Source: Leptolyngbya sp. SIOISBB
GTDB taxonomy: Bacteria; Cyanobacteriota; Cyanobacteriia; Phormidesmidales; Phormidesmidaceae
Length of the DNA: 64,000 nt
Assembly: GCA_010671905.1 (NCBI GenBank)
Contig: JAAHII010000001.1
Coordinates: 2,046,001 to 2,110,000, forward strand
Reading direction: 5' to 3'
The notes under the pieces are model-generated. The model did no database searches. It was not told where the DNA came from and saw only the letters and a program-made list of their open reading frames with translations. Below, piece by piece: positions 30,709 through 40,085 of the stretch. Position 1 is the stretch's first letter; each line of letters opens with the position of its first letter. The position numbers and the translations under genes were made by a program.

Positions 30709-31380
30709 CTACAGGTACATGCGGTTCCAGCTACTTTCGCGCAGTTGCTCAAACTGCACAATGAGATAGCGCTGCTGAGTCTGGAGCCATCCTTCATTCT
30801 TAAAGTCTTTCAGCAAGCGGGTGACGGTGACCCGGGTGGTCCCGATCGCGGTGGCCAATTGATGATGAGTCAATCGCACCGGCACGCGCACGCCGCAGGG
30901 TTCCACTTGCCCAAACTCTTGAGCAATCAAAAGCAGGAGATGCCGCAACCGGTCGGCAACGAGTCGTTTGCCCGCGATCGCTAACCACGCTTCTGACTGT
31001 TGTAGGCGCAGCATCATGTGGCGACAAATGCCCGCCATGAGTAATGGCGAAGATTCGACTTCCGTGATTGCCAATGGCAACACATCCACATCTGTCAACG
31101 CAGTGGCCCAATAGGGATCAACAATGGTGAGCGGTAACCCAATCGGCATGGATGGGCCAGCTAAGCCCAACAGGGTTTCGCTACCGTCCTGCTGAATGGT
31201 GTAGAGCTGCACCACCCCCCGACACACAATCAGCACTTCATTAACGCGTAAGGGAATGGTGCAACCCGCAGCATATGGCGTCAGTGTGCGCTCCCGGTAG
31301 AGCTGCTCTAGCACCGCGACAAAATCACCCTGATAAGACCGTTGCGCAGTGTTTGACAGCAAAGAGGGATGTGCAGACAC
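30709..31380 (-). CDS. Crp/Fnr-family transcription regulator
   Basis: 223 residues. An N-terminal cyclic-nucleotide-binding-like beta-roll (RVNEVLIVCRGVVQLYTIQQDGSETLLGL) lacks a clear phosphate-binding cassette, so cAMP binding is doubtful. A dimer helix follows, then a C-terminal winged helix LTHHQLATAIGTTRVTVTRLLKDFKNEGWL. The recognition helix is of the TRVTVTRLL type seen in NtcA/Crp relatives. Its target genes are unknown. It converges with the Trypco1 gene. Confidence 0.9.
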   Translation of the reverse strand: MSAHPSLLSNTAQRSYQGDFVAVLEQLYRERTLTPYAAGCTIPLRVNEVLIVCRGVVQLYTIQQDGSETLLGLAGPSMPIGLPLTIVDPYWATALTDVDVLPLAITEVESSPLLMAGICRHMMLRLQQSEAWLAIAGKRLVADRLRHLLLLIAQEFGQVEPCGVRVPVRLTHHQLATAIGTTRVTVTRLLKDFKNEGWLQTQQRYLIVQFEQLRESSWNRMYL

Positions 31381-31595
31381 GGCTAATCACCTAAAGAACA
31401 TCATGAAAATATCTCGGATGTTTCTTCAAACGCTCACAGCGCTTCTACCAGATTTCGGCTATGGGCAATGGTATACAAAGCCATACCATTCCTAGATATT
31501 CCTATCTGTCATGGTCAACAATGATGCTTAAGGACAGGCGAATCTATGTTTAATAACGAATTAACATCTGGCTAAGGGGTGGTAGTCAGGTCTTC

Positions 31596-32273
31596 CTAAA
31601 TGGGCACTTGAATGGCGGCGTCTTCATTCTGCGGGCTATTGACGGCGGTGCTGATGGCGATCGCTTGCATGGCTTCCGCGTCATAGGGCTGTAAGCAGGC
31701 CTCCAACTCGCCCCGATTGTAGTGGGTCGGATCGAGCCAAGCATCGTAGGCTGAGGGCGACAAAATCACCGGCATGCGATGGTGAATGGGGGCCATAACG
31801 GCATTCGCCGCAGTGGTTAAAATCGTGCAAGAAAATCGGGTTTCGTCGGTCTCGGGTGAGCGCCACCGTTCCCACAAACCGGCAAAGGCAAACAGCGATC
31901 GCTCACGCAACTGGATGAGATAGGGTTGCTTGGCTGTCCCTTGAGCGGCTTTTTGCCATTCATAAAAGCCATCGGCCACAATTAGGCAGCGGCGCCGTTG
32001 AAAGGCTTGGCGAAAGGCCGGTTTCTCCGCCACTGTCTCCGCGCGAGCATTGATCAGCTTAGAACCAATGCGCGGATCCTGACTCCAGCCCGGCACCAAA
32101 CCCCATTGTTTAGCGTGGTGTTGGCGATTGCCGGAGCGACGAGATTGCACAATAACGGAAATGGGTTGACTGGGCGCAATGTTATAGCGAGGTGACAGCT
32201 CAGGTGCGACCGCTAATTGAAACGCTTGGGCTACGTCCTTCCCGGAGTGAGTTTGGGCAAATCGACCACACAT
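31596..32273 (-). CDS. SOS response-associated peptidase (SRAP, YedK/HMCES)
   Basis: 225 residues starting MCGRFAQTH; Cys2 becomes N-terminal after Met removal and forms the thiazolidine crosslink to abasic sites in single-stranded DNA. Other active-site residues are Asn75 (LINARAE), Glu105 (DGFYEWQ) and His165 (PIHHRMPVI). All are present. The family shields abasic sites at replication forks. A lexA gene with an intact cleavage site lies 21 kb away, but no LexA box was seen before this gene. Confidence 0.95.
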   Translation of the reverse strand: MCGRFAQTHSGKDVAQAFQLAVAPELSPRYNIAPSQPISVIVQSRRSGNRQHHAKQWGLVPGWSQDPRIGSKLINARAETVAEKPAFRQAFQRRRCLIVADGFYEWQKAAQGTAKQPYLIQLRERSLFAFAGLWERWRSPETDETRFSCTILTTAANAVMAPIHHRMPVILSPSAYDAWLDPTHYNRGELEACLQPYDAEAMQAIAISTAVNSPQNEDAAIQVPI

Positions 32274-32333
32274 GGCATCTCAGCTTCCGTCTTCCCTACG
32301 TTAAAAGTTCTGGATGTGTAGTGTCCGCAGCAA

Positions 32334-32903
32334 TTAACTTTCGGCGGCGGCGGCGGCTGGGTGAAGTTGCATTTCCTGCCGCAGATGAGTCGTCATTTCC
32401 TGCAAACCGGTTTCAAACACTTCGTAAAAGTAGGGTTGCAATGGCCCCATGCTGGCTTTAGCCAAAATCTTTTGCACTAAGAGGGTAGCAGCCTGATCGC
32501 CTGAGCCGCCCACCGGCGTGAGTTCCCAAGTCCCATTCATTTCATCCAGCGTCCCGTCCACCATACGGTAATCAATGCGATCGTAGGGATGCTCAATGTT
32601 CTCGGTCACGATCTTGACCCGAATCGGTAGGATGCCGAGTTTGCGGCTATCCTTGCGCTCAACGACGACGCAATCGTCTCGCCTTTCGAGCACGCGACTG
32701 TCCACCACTGAAGGCAAAAACTCCGGAAAGCGCTCGTAGTTCGTCAAGACATCCCACACGACTTTGACTGGGGCGGACACTAATGACAACACCGTATAGG
32801 TTCCTTCGCTGCCTAATAGCAGTACCTCACCGGCCTGTAAAGCTTGCTGTTGCTCAGGATTCAGATTCGCAGTCAATCGGTCGAGGGCAGGCGTGGGAGA
32901 CAT
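32334..32903 (-). CDS. SRPBCC (START-like) family protein
   Basis: About 189 residues from ATG 32903 (MSPTPALDRL). The blocks VLSLVSAPVKVVWDVLTNYERFPEFLPSVV and DGTLDEMNGTWELTPV are typical of the polyketide cyclase/dehydrase-type SRPBCC fold that binds hydrophobic ligands. The ligand is unknown. It is divergent from the next gene, with about 45 bases between the starts, so the two probably share a promoter region. Confidence 0.85.
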   Translation of the reverse strand: MSPTPALDRLTANLNPEQQQALQAGEVLLLGSEGTYTVLSLVSAPVKVVWDVLTNYERFPEFLPSVVDSRVLERRDDCVVVERKDSRKLGILPIRVKIVTENIEHPYDRIDYRMVDGTLDEMNGTWELTPVGGSGDQAATLLVQKILAKASMGPLQPYFYEVFETGLQEMTTHLRQEMQLHPAAAAAES

Positions 32904-32948
32904 AAGATGGGAGAAAGAAAATCTGTTGTCATCGTAACGAATTATTGC

Positions 32949-33440
32949 ATGGTTAGTTTCTCGGATGTTCAATCCGCCTACGTAGATTTTCCGCATCAAG
33001 TGCAAAGCTTGATGTTGAGCACTGTGACCCCAGATGGGCAACCGCAGGCCAGCTATACGCCCTTTGTGATGGGCCGCGATCGCACCTTCTATATCTTTGT
33101 GAGTGGCCTATCTAGTCACACTCAAAACCTGAAAAAGACTCCCCAAGCGGGAATTTTGTTGATTGAAGATGAAACCCAAGCGACGCAGATTTTTGCGCGT
33201 CGTCGCCTGATGTATGACTGTGTTGTCAACCTCATTGATCGCCATGATCCTCAGTGGTCTGGTCTGGCCGATCAGTTTAAGCAGCGGTTTGGTAATCTCG
33301 TGGACATGTTGCGGCAGTTGCCAGACTTTCAAATTTTTCGACTCATTCCCCAAGCCGGCAGATTTGTCGTGGGGTTTGGGGCTGCCTACGACATCAACCC
33401 AGAAAATCTTGAGCAATTGATGGCGATCGAAAACGAGTGA
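32949..33440 (+). CDS. Pyridoxamine-phosphate-oxidase-like (HugZ-type) flavoprotein
   Basis: 163 residues from ATG 32949 (MVSFSDVQSAY), which avoids overlap with the divergent gene. LMLSTVTPDGQPQASYTPFVMG and FYIFVSGLSSHTQNLKKTPQAGILLIED match the split-barrel FMN-binding fold of HugZ/PNPOx-like proteins. HugZ degrades haem in other bacteria; that activity here is only a possibility. Confidence 0.85.
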   Translation: MVSFSDVQSAYVDFPHQVQSLMLSTVTPDGQPQASYTPFVMGRDRTFYIFVSGLSSHTQNLKKTPQAGILLIEDETQATQIFARRRLMYDCVVNLIDRHDPQWSGLADQFKQRFGNLVDMLRQLPDFQIFRLIPQAGRFVVGFGAAYDINPENLEQLMAIENE

Positions 33441-34092
33441 TTACGAGATGTCGTGACTGCGGATTTATTAGGCTGGCACCTTGGCACTGGATTTGATTGA
33501 CCGATAGTCTCAGCCGGACAAAGACCGGAGAGATTCAGCAGACCGTAATTGATCGCGGTGACTGACAGCCCTGTGATGATGCCAGTAGCAATGAAAGTTA
33601 GAACGTGGGCGCGACTGATTTAGGTCAGCGGTGAAACGCTATTTTGAGCTTCTACCCCAGCCGTATTTCGCAAATTTACTTGCGATCCAGGCCTTCTAGA
33701 CTGGCTACAAAGTAAGCCATTTAGCCAATCAGCCGACTTGATGAGACCGGTGCTTGCCCCTCGGGGTTCCGCCATCGCTCTGGCCGATAAGGTAATGTTT
33801 TGCGGCGATCAACAAGGTTTGCCGGCACACGAGTGAATCAACTTTTTTCGCCCACTTCCTATGGCGATCCGGACAAGCGGGGAGACGCTCATCAGTTCTG
33901 TCACGAGTGTTAAAGTTTTCTCCCAACACTCCACGCAGTGCAGTGTTTGGGTGTAGTTTTGAGAGGTTGTTTTTGACCAACTTATACAGTCAAAAGCATC
34001 GACAAACTCATTGTCTGCCTTTTGTTAACAGCGCTGATTTAATTGCGCGCAAACAGGGCAAACTATTTTGGACATTAGCCCAGAAAACCTTT
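33441..34092. other. Intergenic region, no gene recognised
   Basis: About 650 bases. Open frames in 33729-33980 (minus) and from 33907 (plus) have no recognisable features. The plus-strand one runs by chance into the HpsJ-like start. No repeat identified. Confidence 0.4.
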
Positions 34093-34867
34093 ATGAATGC
34101 TGAAAAGACCTTTGCTAGTGCAGCCGCTTCCCCCCTTGCGGCTACGGCTCTTAAGTTAGTTGGTATTGTTACTATCCTGTCAGCCTTGCTGGACTTCCTA
34201 GTACTGCTGATTCCCCCCAATCTTTTTGGATGCTCAATGGCAACTGAATGCCACTACACAAATCGTGGATCGAGGCATTGTGCCCCTGGTGGGCATTGCT
34301 TTGTTGTTGGCTGGTTACTGGGTTGACCGCACTGCCGGTACGGCCAAATCATCCGGCAATCTGCTCACAGATTTTCGATTTTGGGCTTGTGTCATCTCTA
34401 GCATTCTGGGCCTGGTGTTTTTGCTGCTGACGTTTTTGCATGTGAATAACGTTCGGATTACGGCCCAAGAAGCCTTGGCTCAGGTCGCCCGAGAGGCTAA
34501 CCAGGCTAGAGAACAGCTAGGCCAGCGGCTCGAAGGTGAGTTGGGTCAACAGTTAAGTCAGCTTGAAGTCTTGTTTCAGGATGAGGCTCTGTTAGAGCAA
34601 GCCATTGCGGCCGGCCAGTTGCCTGAAGAGATTCAACAGTTTCAAGGTAATCCTGACGGCTTAAATGAATTCCTGTCTCAGAGAGCGGGTGAAGCAGCTC
34701 AGGAAATTGAAACGGAGATTGGCACCCGTCAAGAAGATGCCCGCGCCCAAGTGCGTCAAGAAGCAATTAAGTCAGCTACGCGGGTTTCAATTAGTAGCTT
34801 GCTGATGTCGATCGCTTACATTGTGATTGGCTGGACGGGCCTACGCCGTTTGATGAGTGGTGCTTAG
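34093..34867 (+). pseudogene. HpsJ-like membrane protein, frame broken once
   Basis: Two frames join into one protein resembling HpsJ of the hormogonium polysaccharide secretion set. The first (ATG 34093, MNAEKTFASAAASPL) has a membrane segment ending LLIPPNL; the second gives DAQWQLNATTQIVDRGIVPLVG, further helices, a Gln/Glu-rich coiled coil and a final helix. The break lies in the T5 run 34223-34227; four T would give LLIPPNLLDAQWQLN with no interruption. In filamentous cyanobacteria HpsJ supports motility-related polysaccharide export; the transfer of that role here is inference. A strong terminator follows. An assembly error is plausible. Confidence 0.8.
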
Positions 34868-34895
34868 GTTCAACCAATAGCAATTTGAATTTTTC

Positions 34896-34939
34896 GATCA
34901 GTGGGAAGTGGACATCGTCTGCTTCCCACTGATCTTTTT
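34896..34939 (+). terminator. Intrinsic terminator after the HpsJ-like gene
   Basis: A 13-bp perfect stem (gatcagtgggaag at 34896-34908 with cttcccactgatc at 34922-34934) is followed by ttttta. It lies about 30 bases after the stop codon. Confidence 0.88.
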
Positions 34940-35075
34940 AATGGGGTTGGCTACACGATTGCGGGTACTTTTTGGCCAGTTGCTAGATACTGTGTTGATT
35001 TTGGCGTGTCAAGTACTACGAGGGCCTGTCTCATTTAGCGGCTAAACCCTTTCAGCAAAGGAACGACAGCCCCTA

Positions 35076-36290
35076 GTGTTCTGTCAGCTTTGATTTGATG
35101 GGTTTAAGATCAGCAGAGTCCTTCTCTGTTCTACGCGCCGTTATGCCGACCAAGAAATACATCGTCACGCTCACAGATGCAGAACGTGACACGTTGGAGA
35201 AAATGACCCAGACCGGGAAAGCCGCCGCCTACAAAATGAATCATGCGCGCATTTTGCTGAAAGCGGATGCCCATCAACCGGATGGCGGTTGGACCGACGT
35301 CGCCATCAGTGAGGCTTTAGACCTCAGTGTTGCAACTATCGAACGCATCCGTCGTCGCTTTGTCGAGCAGGGATTAGCCGCCGCTTTGAGCCGCAAATCA
35401 CCGTCTCGTCATAAAGCTCGCAAACTGGATGGGGAGCAAGAAGCGCATCTCGTGGCCCTCACCTGCAGTGAGCCGCCAGAGGGTCACTGCCGCTGGAGTT
35501 TAAGGCTGTTGGCGGAGCGGATGGTCATGCTGGACTATGTGGAGAGCATCTGCCATGAAACGGTGCGCCAGACCCTGAAAAAAACGTCCTGAAGCCTTGG
35601 TTGAAGCAGTCCTGGGTGATCCCCCCGAAGGCAAATGCTGAATTTGTCGCCCATATGGAAGATGTCCTCGAGGTCTACAAACAACCTTATGACCCCCCTC
35701 TATCCGCAAGTCTGCTTTGACGAATGCAGCAAGCAATTGGTCTCCGAAGTTCAGGTGCCGTTACCCGCTGAACCGGGACAACCCGCCCGCTATGACTATG
35801 AATATGAGCGGCAAGGGGTCTGCAATCTCTTCCTGTTTTCCGAGCCCCTCACGGGGTGGCGTCACGTCACGGTGACCGCGCACCGCACGGCGATTGACTA
35901 CGCTCACCAAATGCGGTTTCGGGTCGATCAGTGGTACCCCCATGCCCTTAAGATTCGGTTGGTGCACGACCAGCTCAATACCCATCGTCCCGCATCACTC
36001 TACAAGGCGTTTGCCCCGGTCGAAGCCAAGCGTATTTTGGACAAGTTGGAATTTCACTACACGCCGAAGCATGGCAGTTGGCTCAACATGGCGGAAATTG
36101 AGTTGAGTGTCTTGACCCGCCAGTGTCTCAACCAGCGCATCCCGGGCTCCGAAACGTTACAGCGGGAAGTGGCGGCATGGCAGAAGCGACGGAACTACCA
36201 GAACCGCACGATTGATTGGCGCTTCACCACTGATGACGCCCGGATTAAACTCAAGCGGCTCTATCCCTCAATTATTCCTTGACAGAACAC
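35076..36290 (+). mobile_element. IS630-family insertion sequence with TA duplication
   Basis: Ends read gtgttctgtcagc (35076 onward) and, inverted, gtgttctgtcaag (from 36290 backward), 11 matching bases. The dinucleotide TA flanks both sides (35074-35075 and 36291-36292), the IS630/Tc1 target duplication. The element is about 1.2 kb. The inner transposase is split across frames. Its right end lies about 60 bases before the MFS permease gene. Confidence 0.88.
35143..36282 (+). pseudogene. IS630-family transposase with two frame breaks
   Basis: The first part (ATG 35143, MPTKKYIVTLTDAERDTLEK) holds the helix-turn-helix region VAISEALDLSVATIERIRRRF. At the A7 run 35578-35584 the frame must shift back by one to continue as LKKNVLKPWLKQSW...VAHMEDVLEVY. 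At the C6 run 35693-35698 one base is extra; five C would lead into DPLYPQVCFDECSKQL with the first catalytic Asp. The last frame has VHDQLNTHRPASLYKAF and HYTPKHGSWLNMAEIEL with the remaining catalytic residues. The A7 site could be a programmed -1 frameshift, known in this family, but the C6 break is not expected to be programmed. Confidence 0.88.
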
Positions 36291-36352
36291 TAGCCTATCG
36301 AGTGAATGCGGGCGCGGAAATGCTCTGCCCCAAAGGCTTCTGGGATTAATTG

Positions 36353-37888
36353 ATGACGCGCCCTAACCCAGATACCTTGCTCTCAGTTGCAAAAACCCTT
36401 GATTTCAAGACAGGATGGATGGCATTGGATGTGGGCGCATTGGTTAGCGGCATCCAGGAGCACACAATTTTGCGGAAACTGCCGTCCCTGCCTTTCTCAG
36501 TCAAACTTGCGTATGGAACTGGCGAATTAGCAGCGGCAGTCCCCTCTAGTCTGTCGGCTTTTTTTCTGCTGTATTTTTTCACTGATGTCGCGGGTCTGAC
36601 GCCTGTGCTGGCAGGTGGGGTCTTGATGTTTGGTCGGGTGTGGGATGCCATCAATGATCCTTTAGTGGGGTGGCTGAGCGATCACACGCAGTCCCCGCTG
36701 GGGCGTCGCTATCCCTGGATGTTAATCGGGGTCATCCCGCTTTCCATCTGCTTTATTTTGCTGTGGACGGTACCACCAATGGAGACGCAATGGGGTCTGT
36801 TTACCTATTACGCCATCCTGTCGCTATTTGCCTTTGCCTGCCTGACGGCAGTGCAACTGCCCTACACTGCCCTTGCTGCCGAACTCTCAGATAACTATGA
36901 TGAGCGCACAGCATTAATTAGTATGAAATCGGCCTTCAGCATCGGGGGCAGCATTTTGGGGCTGGCGATGGCGCAGATTGTGTTCGACCGAGTCAGCGAC
37001 CCGGAGGCTCAGTATCAGCTATTGGGCAGGCTCTCTGCGGGACCGGCCGTTTTGATGATTGGCATTTGCGTCCTTGGGACGTATCGTCGCTATTGGCAAG
37101 TTAAGACGCATCGTGCCCGTGCCGTCCCTCAAACCTCATCCAAGTTTTTATTACGTGAGATTCGCAGCGTTTTTCGCAACACCGCGTTTCGCAAAATTCT
37201 GGGTCTCTATCTCTGCGGTTGGGTGGGTATTCAATTAACTGCTGTGATGTTGCCGTACTTTGTGGATGCTTGGATGCAGTTGCCTGAGAGTCACTTTGCT
37301 CGCATGGCACTGACAGTGCAGGGTACGGCGATCGTCATGGTCATCATTTGGGAGCGGGTGGCCAGATTCAGTGATAAACGCACGGTGTTTCTAATGGGGG
37401 CACCCTTAGCCGTTTTAGCCTTATCAGCCCTGGTGACCGTGCAGTCAAGCGACGTCTCCATCATGTACTTGCTGGGTGTTTTTGCCGGAATGGGAGTAGC
37501 AACGATGTACATGGTGCCCTTTTCCATGCTGCCAGATGTCGTTGATCTGGATGAGCTGCAGACGGGACTCCGCCGAGAAGGGCTGTACTTTAGTGCGGTG
37601 GTGTTTCTACAAAAATTTGGCGTGGCAATCGCCCTCTTTGCCTCAGGTGTGTTTCTCGATTTGGCTGGATTTATCTCGGGTGCTGACGCACAACCGACTG
37701 CCGCCCTGTGGACGATTCGGTTACTCATGGGCCCAGTGCCAGCAATTTTATTACTCGGTAGTCTATGGTTTGCCTATCGATATCCGATTAACCGCGATCG
37801 CCATCAGCAAATTTTGCTGGCCCTCGAAGAGCAACGGCACCAAAAAGTCACCCTTGATTCACCGACATCGCTGCAACAATCTGGCTAG
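36353..37888 (+). CDS. MFS transporter, GPH (glycoside-pentoside-hexuronide)-type
   Basis: About 511 residues with 12 predicted helices. NDPLVGWLSDHTQSPLGRRYPWML is the typical GPH/MelB loop with the charged Asp. A second family-like block is MVPFSMLPDVVDLDELQTGLRREGLYF. It would import a sugar or related solute with a cation. The first 45 residues before LPFSVKLAYGTGELAAAVP are not typical, and the true start may lie downstream, for example the ATG at 36419. The upstream IS630 may have replaced the native promoter region. Confidence 0.88.
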   Translation: MTRPNPDTLLSVAKTLDFKTGWMALDVGALVSGIQEHTILRKLPSLPFSVKLAYGTGELAAAVPSSLSAFFLLYFFTDVAGLTPVLAGGVLMFGRVWDAINDPLVGWLSDHTQSPLGRRYPWMLIGVIPLSICFILLWTVPPMETQWGLFTYYAILSLFAFACLTAVQLPYTALAAELSDNYDERTALISMKSAFSIGGSILGLAMAQIVFDRVSDPEAQYQLLGRLSAGPAVLMIGICVLGTYRRYWQVKTHRARAVPQTSSKFLLREIRSVFRNTAFRKILGLYLCGWVGIQLTAVMLPYFVDAWMQLPESHFARMALTVQGTAIVMVIIWERVARFSDKRTVFLMGAPLAVLALSALVTVQSSDVSIMYLLGVFAGMGVATMYMVPFSMLPDVVDLDELQTGLRREGLYFSAVVFLQKFGVAIALFASGVFLDLAGFISGADAQPTAALWTIRLLMGPVPAILLLGSLWFAYRYPINRDRHQQILLALEEQRHQKVTLDSPTSLQQSG

Positions 37889-38232
37889 TTCTCAACGAAA
37901 GCATGAGGGTAGATCGCTGAGATCATCATTGATGAGACTTTCGACAGATGTCGGCAATTTGTTGGAGTGGTCCTTGTCTCAGGGGCGATCAAATACTCTC
38001 AAGCGGCAATTTCGTAACGGTAGTAAGTTGTGTTGAAACGTGGGAAGGCATCCAGCCTAAACGATTGGGAGGCTTAGCCTGCTGCCTACAAGATCGAAAC
38101 CAAAAGTCTCTCAGCAGCACTAAAAACGATACCGATACTTTGGCAATGAGCATTCCTGATACTCAAGCTGCGACCTTGGCAAAGCGGCTGCAAAAGGTGA
38201 GAATGGTATAGCTGTATTCTCGGCAAAGTCTT
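37889..38232. other. Intergenic region before thf1
   Basis: About 340 bases without a recognisable gene. It likely holds the thf1 promoter. No clear hairpin or repeat was found. Confidence 0.4.
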
Positions 38233-39018
38233 GTGAGCAACGTTCGCACTGTATCTGACACCAAACGCACTTTTTACGAAAATTTTGATCGTCCCGTCAC
38301 GTCGGTGTATCGCCGCGTAGTCGAAGAACTCATGGTGGAGATGCACCTCCTATCGGTTAGTGGTGACTTTGTCTATGATGCCATTTACGCTTTGGGCATC
38401 GTGACCACTTTCGACACGTTTATGGAAGGCTACCGTCCTGAGAATGATGTTGAACCGATTTTCTCTGCCCTTTGCCACTCCATTAAATCGACCCCTGAGC
38501 AATATCGTGATGATGCTCAACAGGCTCTAAGCACTGTTGATGGCATGTCTTTGGAGGCGCTCAAAGCCCTACTCGGCAACCTGACCGAAGCCAATGCTGA
38601 AGGTTTAGCAGGCATTTTAAAGGGGGTCGCTGCACGCGATCGCTTTAAGTACAGCAGGGCTTTTGGCATTGGCTTTTACACTCTCACTGATAACGTCGAT
38701 CCCGAACTGGCTAAAGATAAAGAGCAACTGATGGCCTTTATGAAAGAGTCTGCTGAGGCACTAGGGATTTCCTTTGACAAGCTGCAAAAAGATATTGAAC
38801 TGTATCGCAGCAATTTAGACAAAATGGTGCAGGCCAAAGCCTTGATGGCTGAAGTACTCGAAGCGGAACGGAAGAAGCGGGAAGAACGCGCTCAAGCCAA
38901 AACTGAAACAGAAGCAACGGCAAACGACGCAGATACCACGGAAACCTCTGGTGAGGATGGTCCTGAACCCGTGGCCGCCCCAGCGCCTGAGGTTAACGAC
39001 CAGTCACCGTCTGCTTAG
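38233..39018 (+). CDS. thf1: Thf1/Psb29 photosystem II biogenesis protein
   Basis: 261 residues from GTG 38233. VRTVSDTKRTFYENFDRPVTSVYRRVVEELMVEMHLL is the well-conserved N-terminus of Thf1/Psb29, and the mainly helical core ends in a charged Lys/Glu-rich tail with coiled-coil character. Thf1 takes part in thylakoid formation and assembly or repair of photosystem II, and is reported to interact with FtsH proteases. The acidic C-terminal extension (ETEATANDADTTETSGEDG) is low complexity. A strong hairpin follows the stop codon. Confidence 0.95.
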   Translation: MSNVRTVSDTKRTFYENFDRPVTSVYRRVVEELMVEMHLLSVSGDFVYDAIYALGIVTTFDTFMEGYRPENDVEPIFSALCHSIKSTPEQYRDDAQQALSTVDGMSLEALKALLGNLTEANAEGLAGILKGVAARDRFKYSRAFGIGFYTLTDNVDPELAKDKEQLMAFMKESAEALGISFDKLQKDIELYRSNLDKMVQAKALMAEVLEAERKKREERAQAKTETEATANDADTTETSGEDGPEPVAAPAPEVNDQSPSA

Positions 39019-39040
39019 CCAACTCAGCTCTAGGACAATC

Positions 39041-39086
39041 GAAACCTTGTAAGAGAGGGGCTCTCTACCCTCTCTTACAAGGTTTC
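39041..39086 (+). terminator. Long-stem hairpin after thf1
   Basis: gaaaccttgtaagagaggg (39041-39059) pairs perfectly with ccctctcttacaaggtttc (39068-39086), leaving an 8-base loop. It lacks a T run, so it may work as a transcript-stabilising hairpin or bidirectional terminator. Confidence 0.75.
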
Positions 39087-39275
39087 AAGGTAAATTGTCA
39101 GAACCGGCATAACTGTTGTTGTGCTCATTTGGAATAGGCTAACCGAGCATACGAAAAACCTATAGACATTGAGTGCTGTGGCTCTTATGGTGGGCTTGCT
39201 TTACATGCTTTAACGGTTCCAAGGTTAGGTATGAGCTAGACTGAAATAGTTCAAGAGAACTATACATTTACTGTC

Positions 39276-39752
39276 ATGGTTCAATACACGCTTGCCCAGA
39301 GTCCAGAAGTGATTCTCAATATTTCGGGTAAAGATTCTCGCAAAGCCCGTGAGAAGGCGATGGATCAGTTGGTAGAACTGATGGATGAAGGCAAGTTGCC
39401 GACCAACTTGGCTGATGGATTTGACCCTCAACAATTTATTGAAGTGAAAACGCCTGAGCCCACAGCTGATATTAAGAGTCAGGAAGATTCGATTGTCGAA
39501 GCCGTCCAGATCTTGAATCATCTTGCCACCCTCAAGATGAAGATGCAGGACTCCCGTGAGGAAGCCTTGGCGGTCCGACAGCTGATTGACTTACTGTTTA
39601 CCGATGAGCCCATTTCAGAAGAACAAATTGCCAGTTTGAAAGATGGCTTTAAAACCTTAAAAAGTTTTGCCCAAAGTAATCTGAAATATCGTGACGCGCG
39701 ATCACAGGCCGAAACGGCTCGCCAAGTTTTGGACGATGCCTTAAAAACCTAG
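39276..39752 (+). CDS. Conserved cyanobacterial hypothetical protein
   Basis: 158 residues beginning MVQYTLAQSPEVILNISGKDSRKAREKAMDQLVELMDEG. Nearly all helical by composition with many charged residues; no signal peptide or membrane segment. The opening matches a small hypothetical family of cyanobacteria that I recall by pattern only. Codon use and length look genuine. It is flanked by the thf1 terminator hairpin and a 330-base gap, so it is probably monocistronic. Function unknown. Confidence 0.75.
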   Translation: MVQYTLAQSPEVILNISGKDSRKAREKAMDQLVELMDEGKLPTNLADGFDPQQFIEVKTPEPTADIKSQEDSIVEAVQILNHLATLKMKMQDSREEALAVRQLIDLLFTDEPISEEQIASLKDGFKTLKSFAQSNLKYRDARSQAETARQVLDDALKT

Positions 39753-40085
39753 TGCTGTTATCAGCATTGTTCTTGGGGGCGCGCCGATCAAATTCGAATG
39801 CGGGATGGTTTTGCGAAGGTTGGCTTTTATTGCAAGTTGCGATCGCATGTTAAGCCTTTTTCAGTTGAAGAAAGCCGCCGCTTTAAAATGAAGTTAAAGG
39901 GGATAAAGTTGCCACAGACAATGGCGAGACTTTTACCCTTTGAGATCGATGCCTTCCTGTTTTCAGTGAAAGGTTATACACCCTCTAGACTTAATCTCCC
40001 GACCGCTCGACGGGTGAGATAACCGGTTCTTAGGTTAAGGGCATCGTTTTCTTGAGTCAGTGGCTTAATACCTGAGGAGGCGGTT
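39753..40085. other. Intergenic region before the universal stress protein gene
   Basis: About 330 bases. A 74-codon open frame from 39798 lacks recognisable features. The region probably holds the promoter of the following gene, which has a strong gaggagg ribosome-binding site. Confidence 0.4.

Noticed and set aside
39798-40022. 74-codon frame before the universal stress protein gene
   Set aside because: No conserved pattern, no ribosome-binding site.
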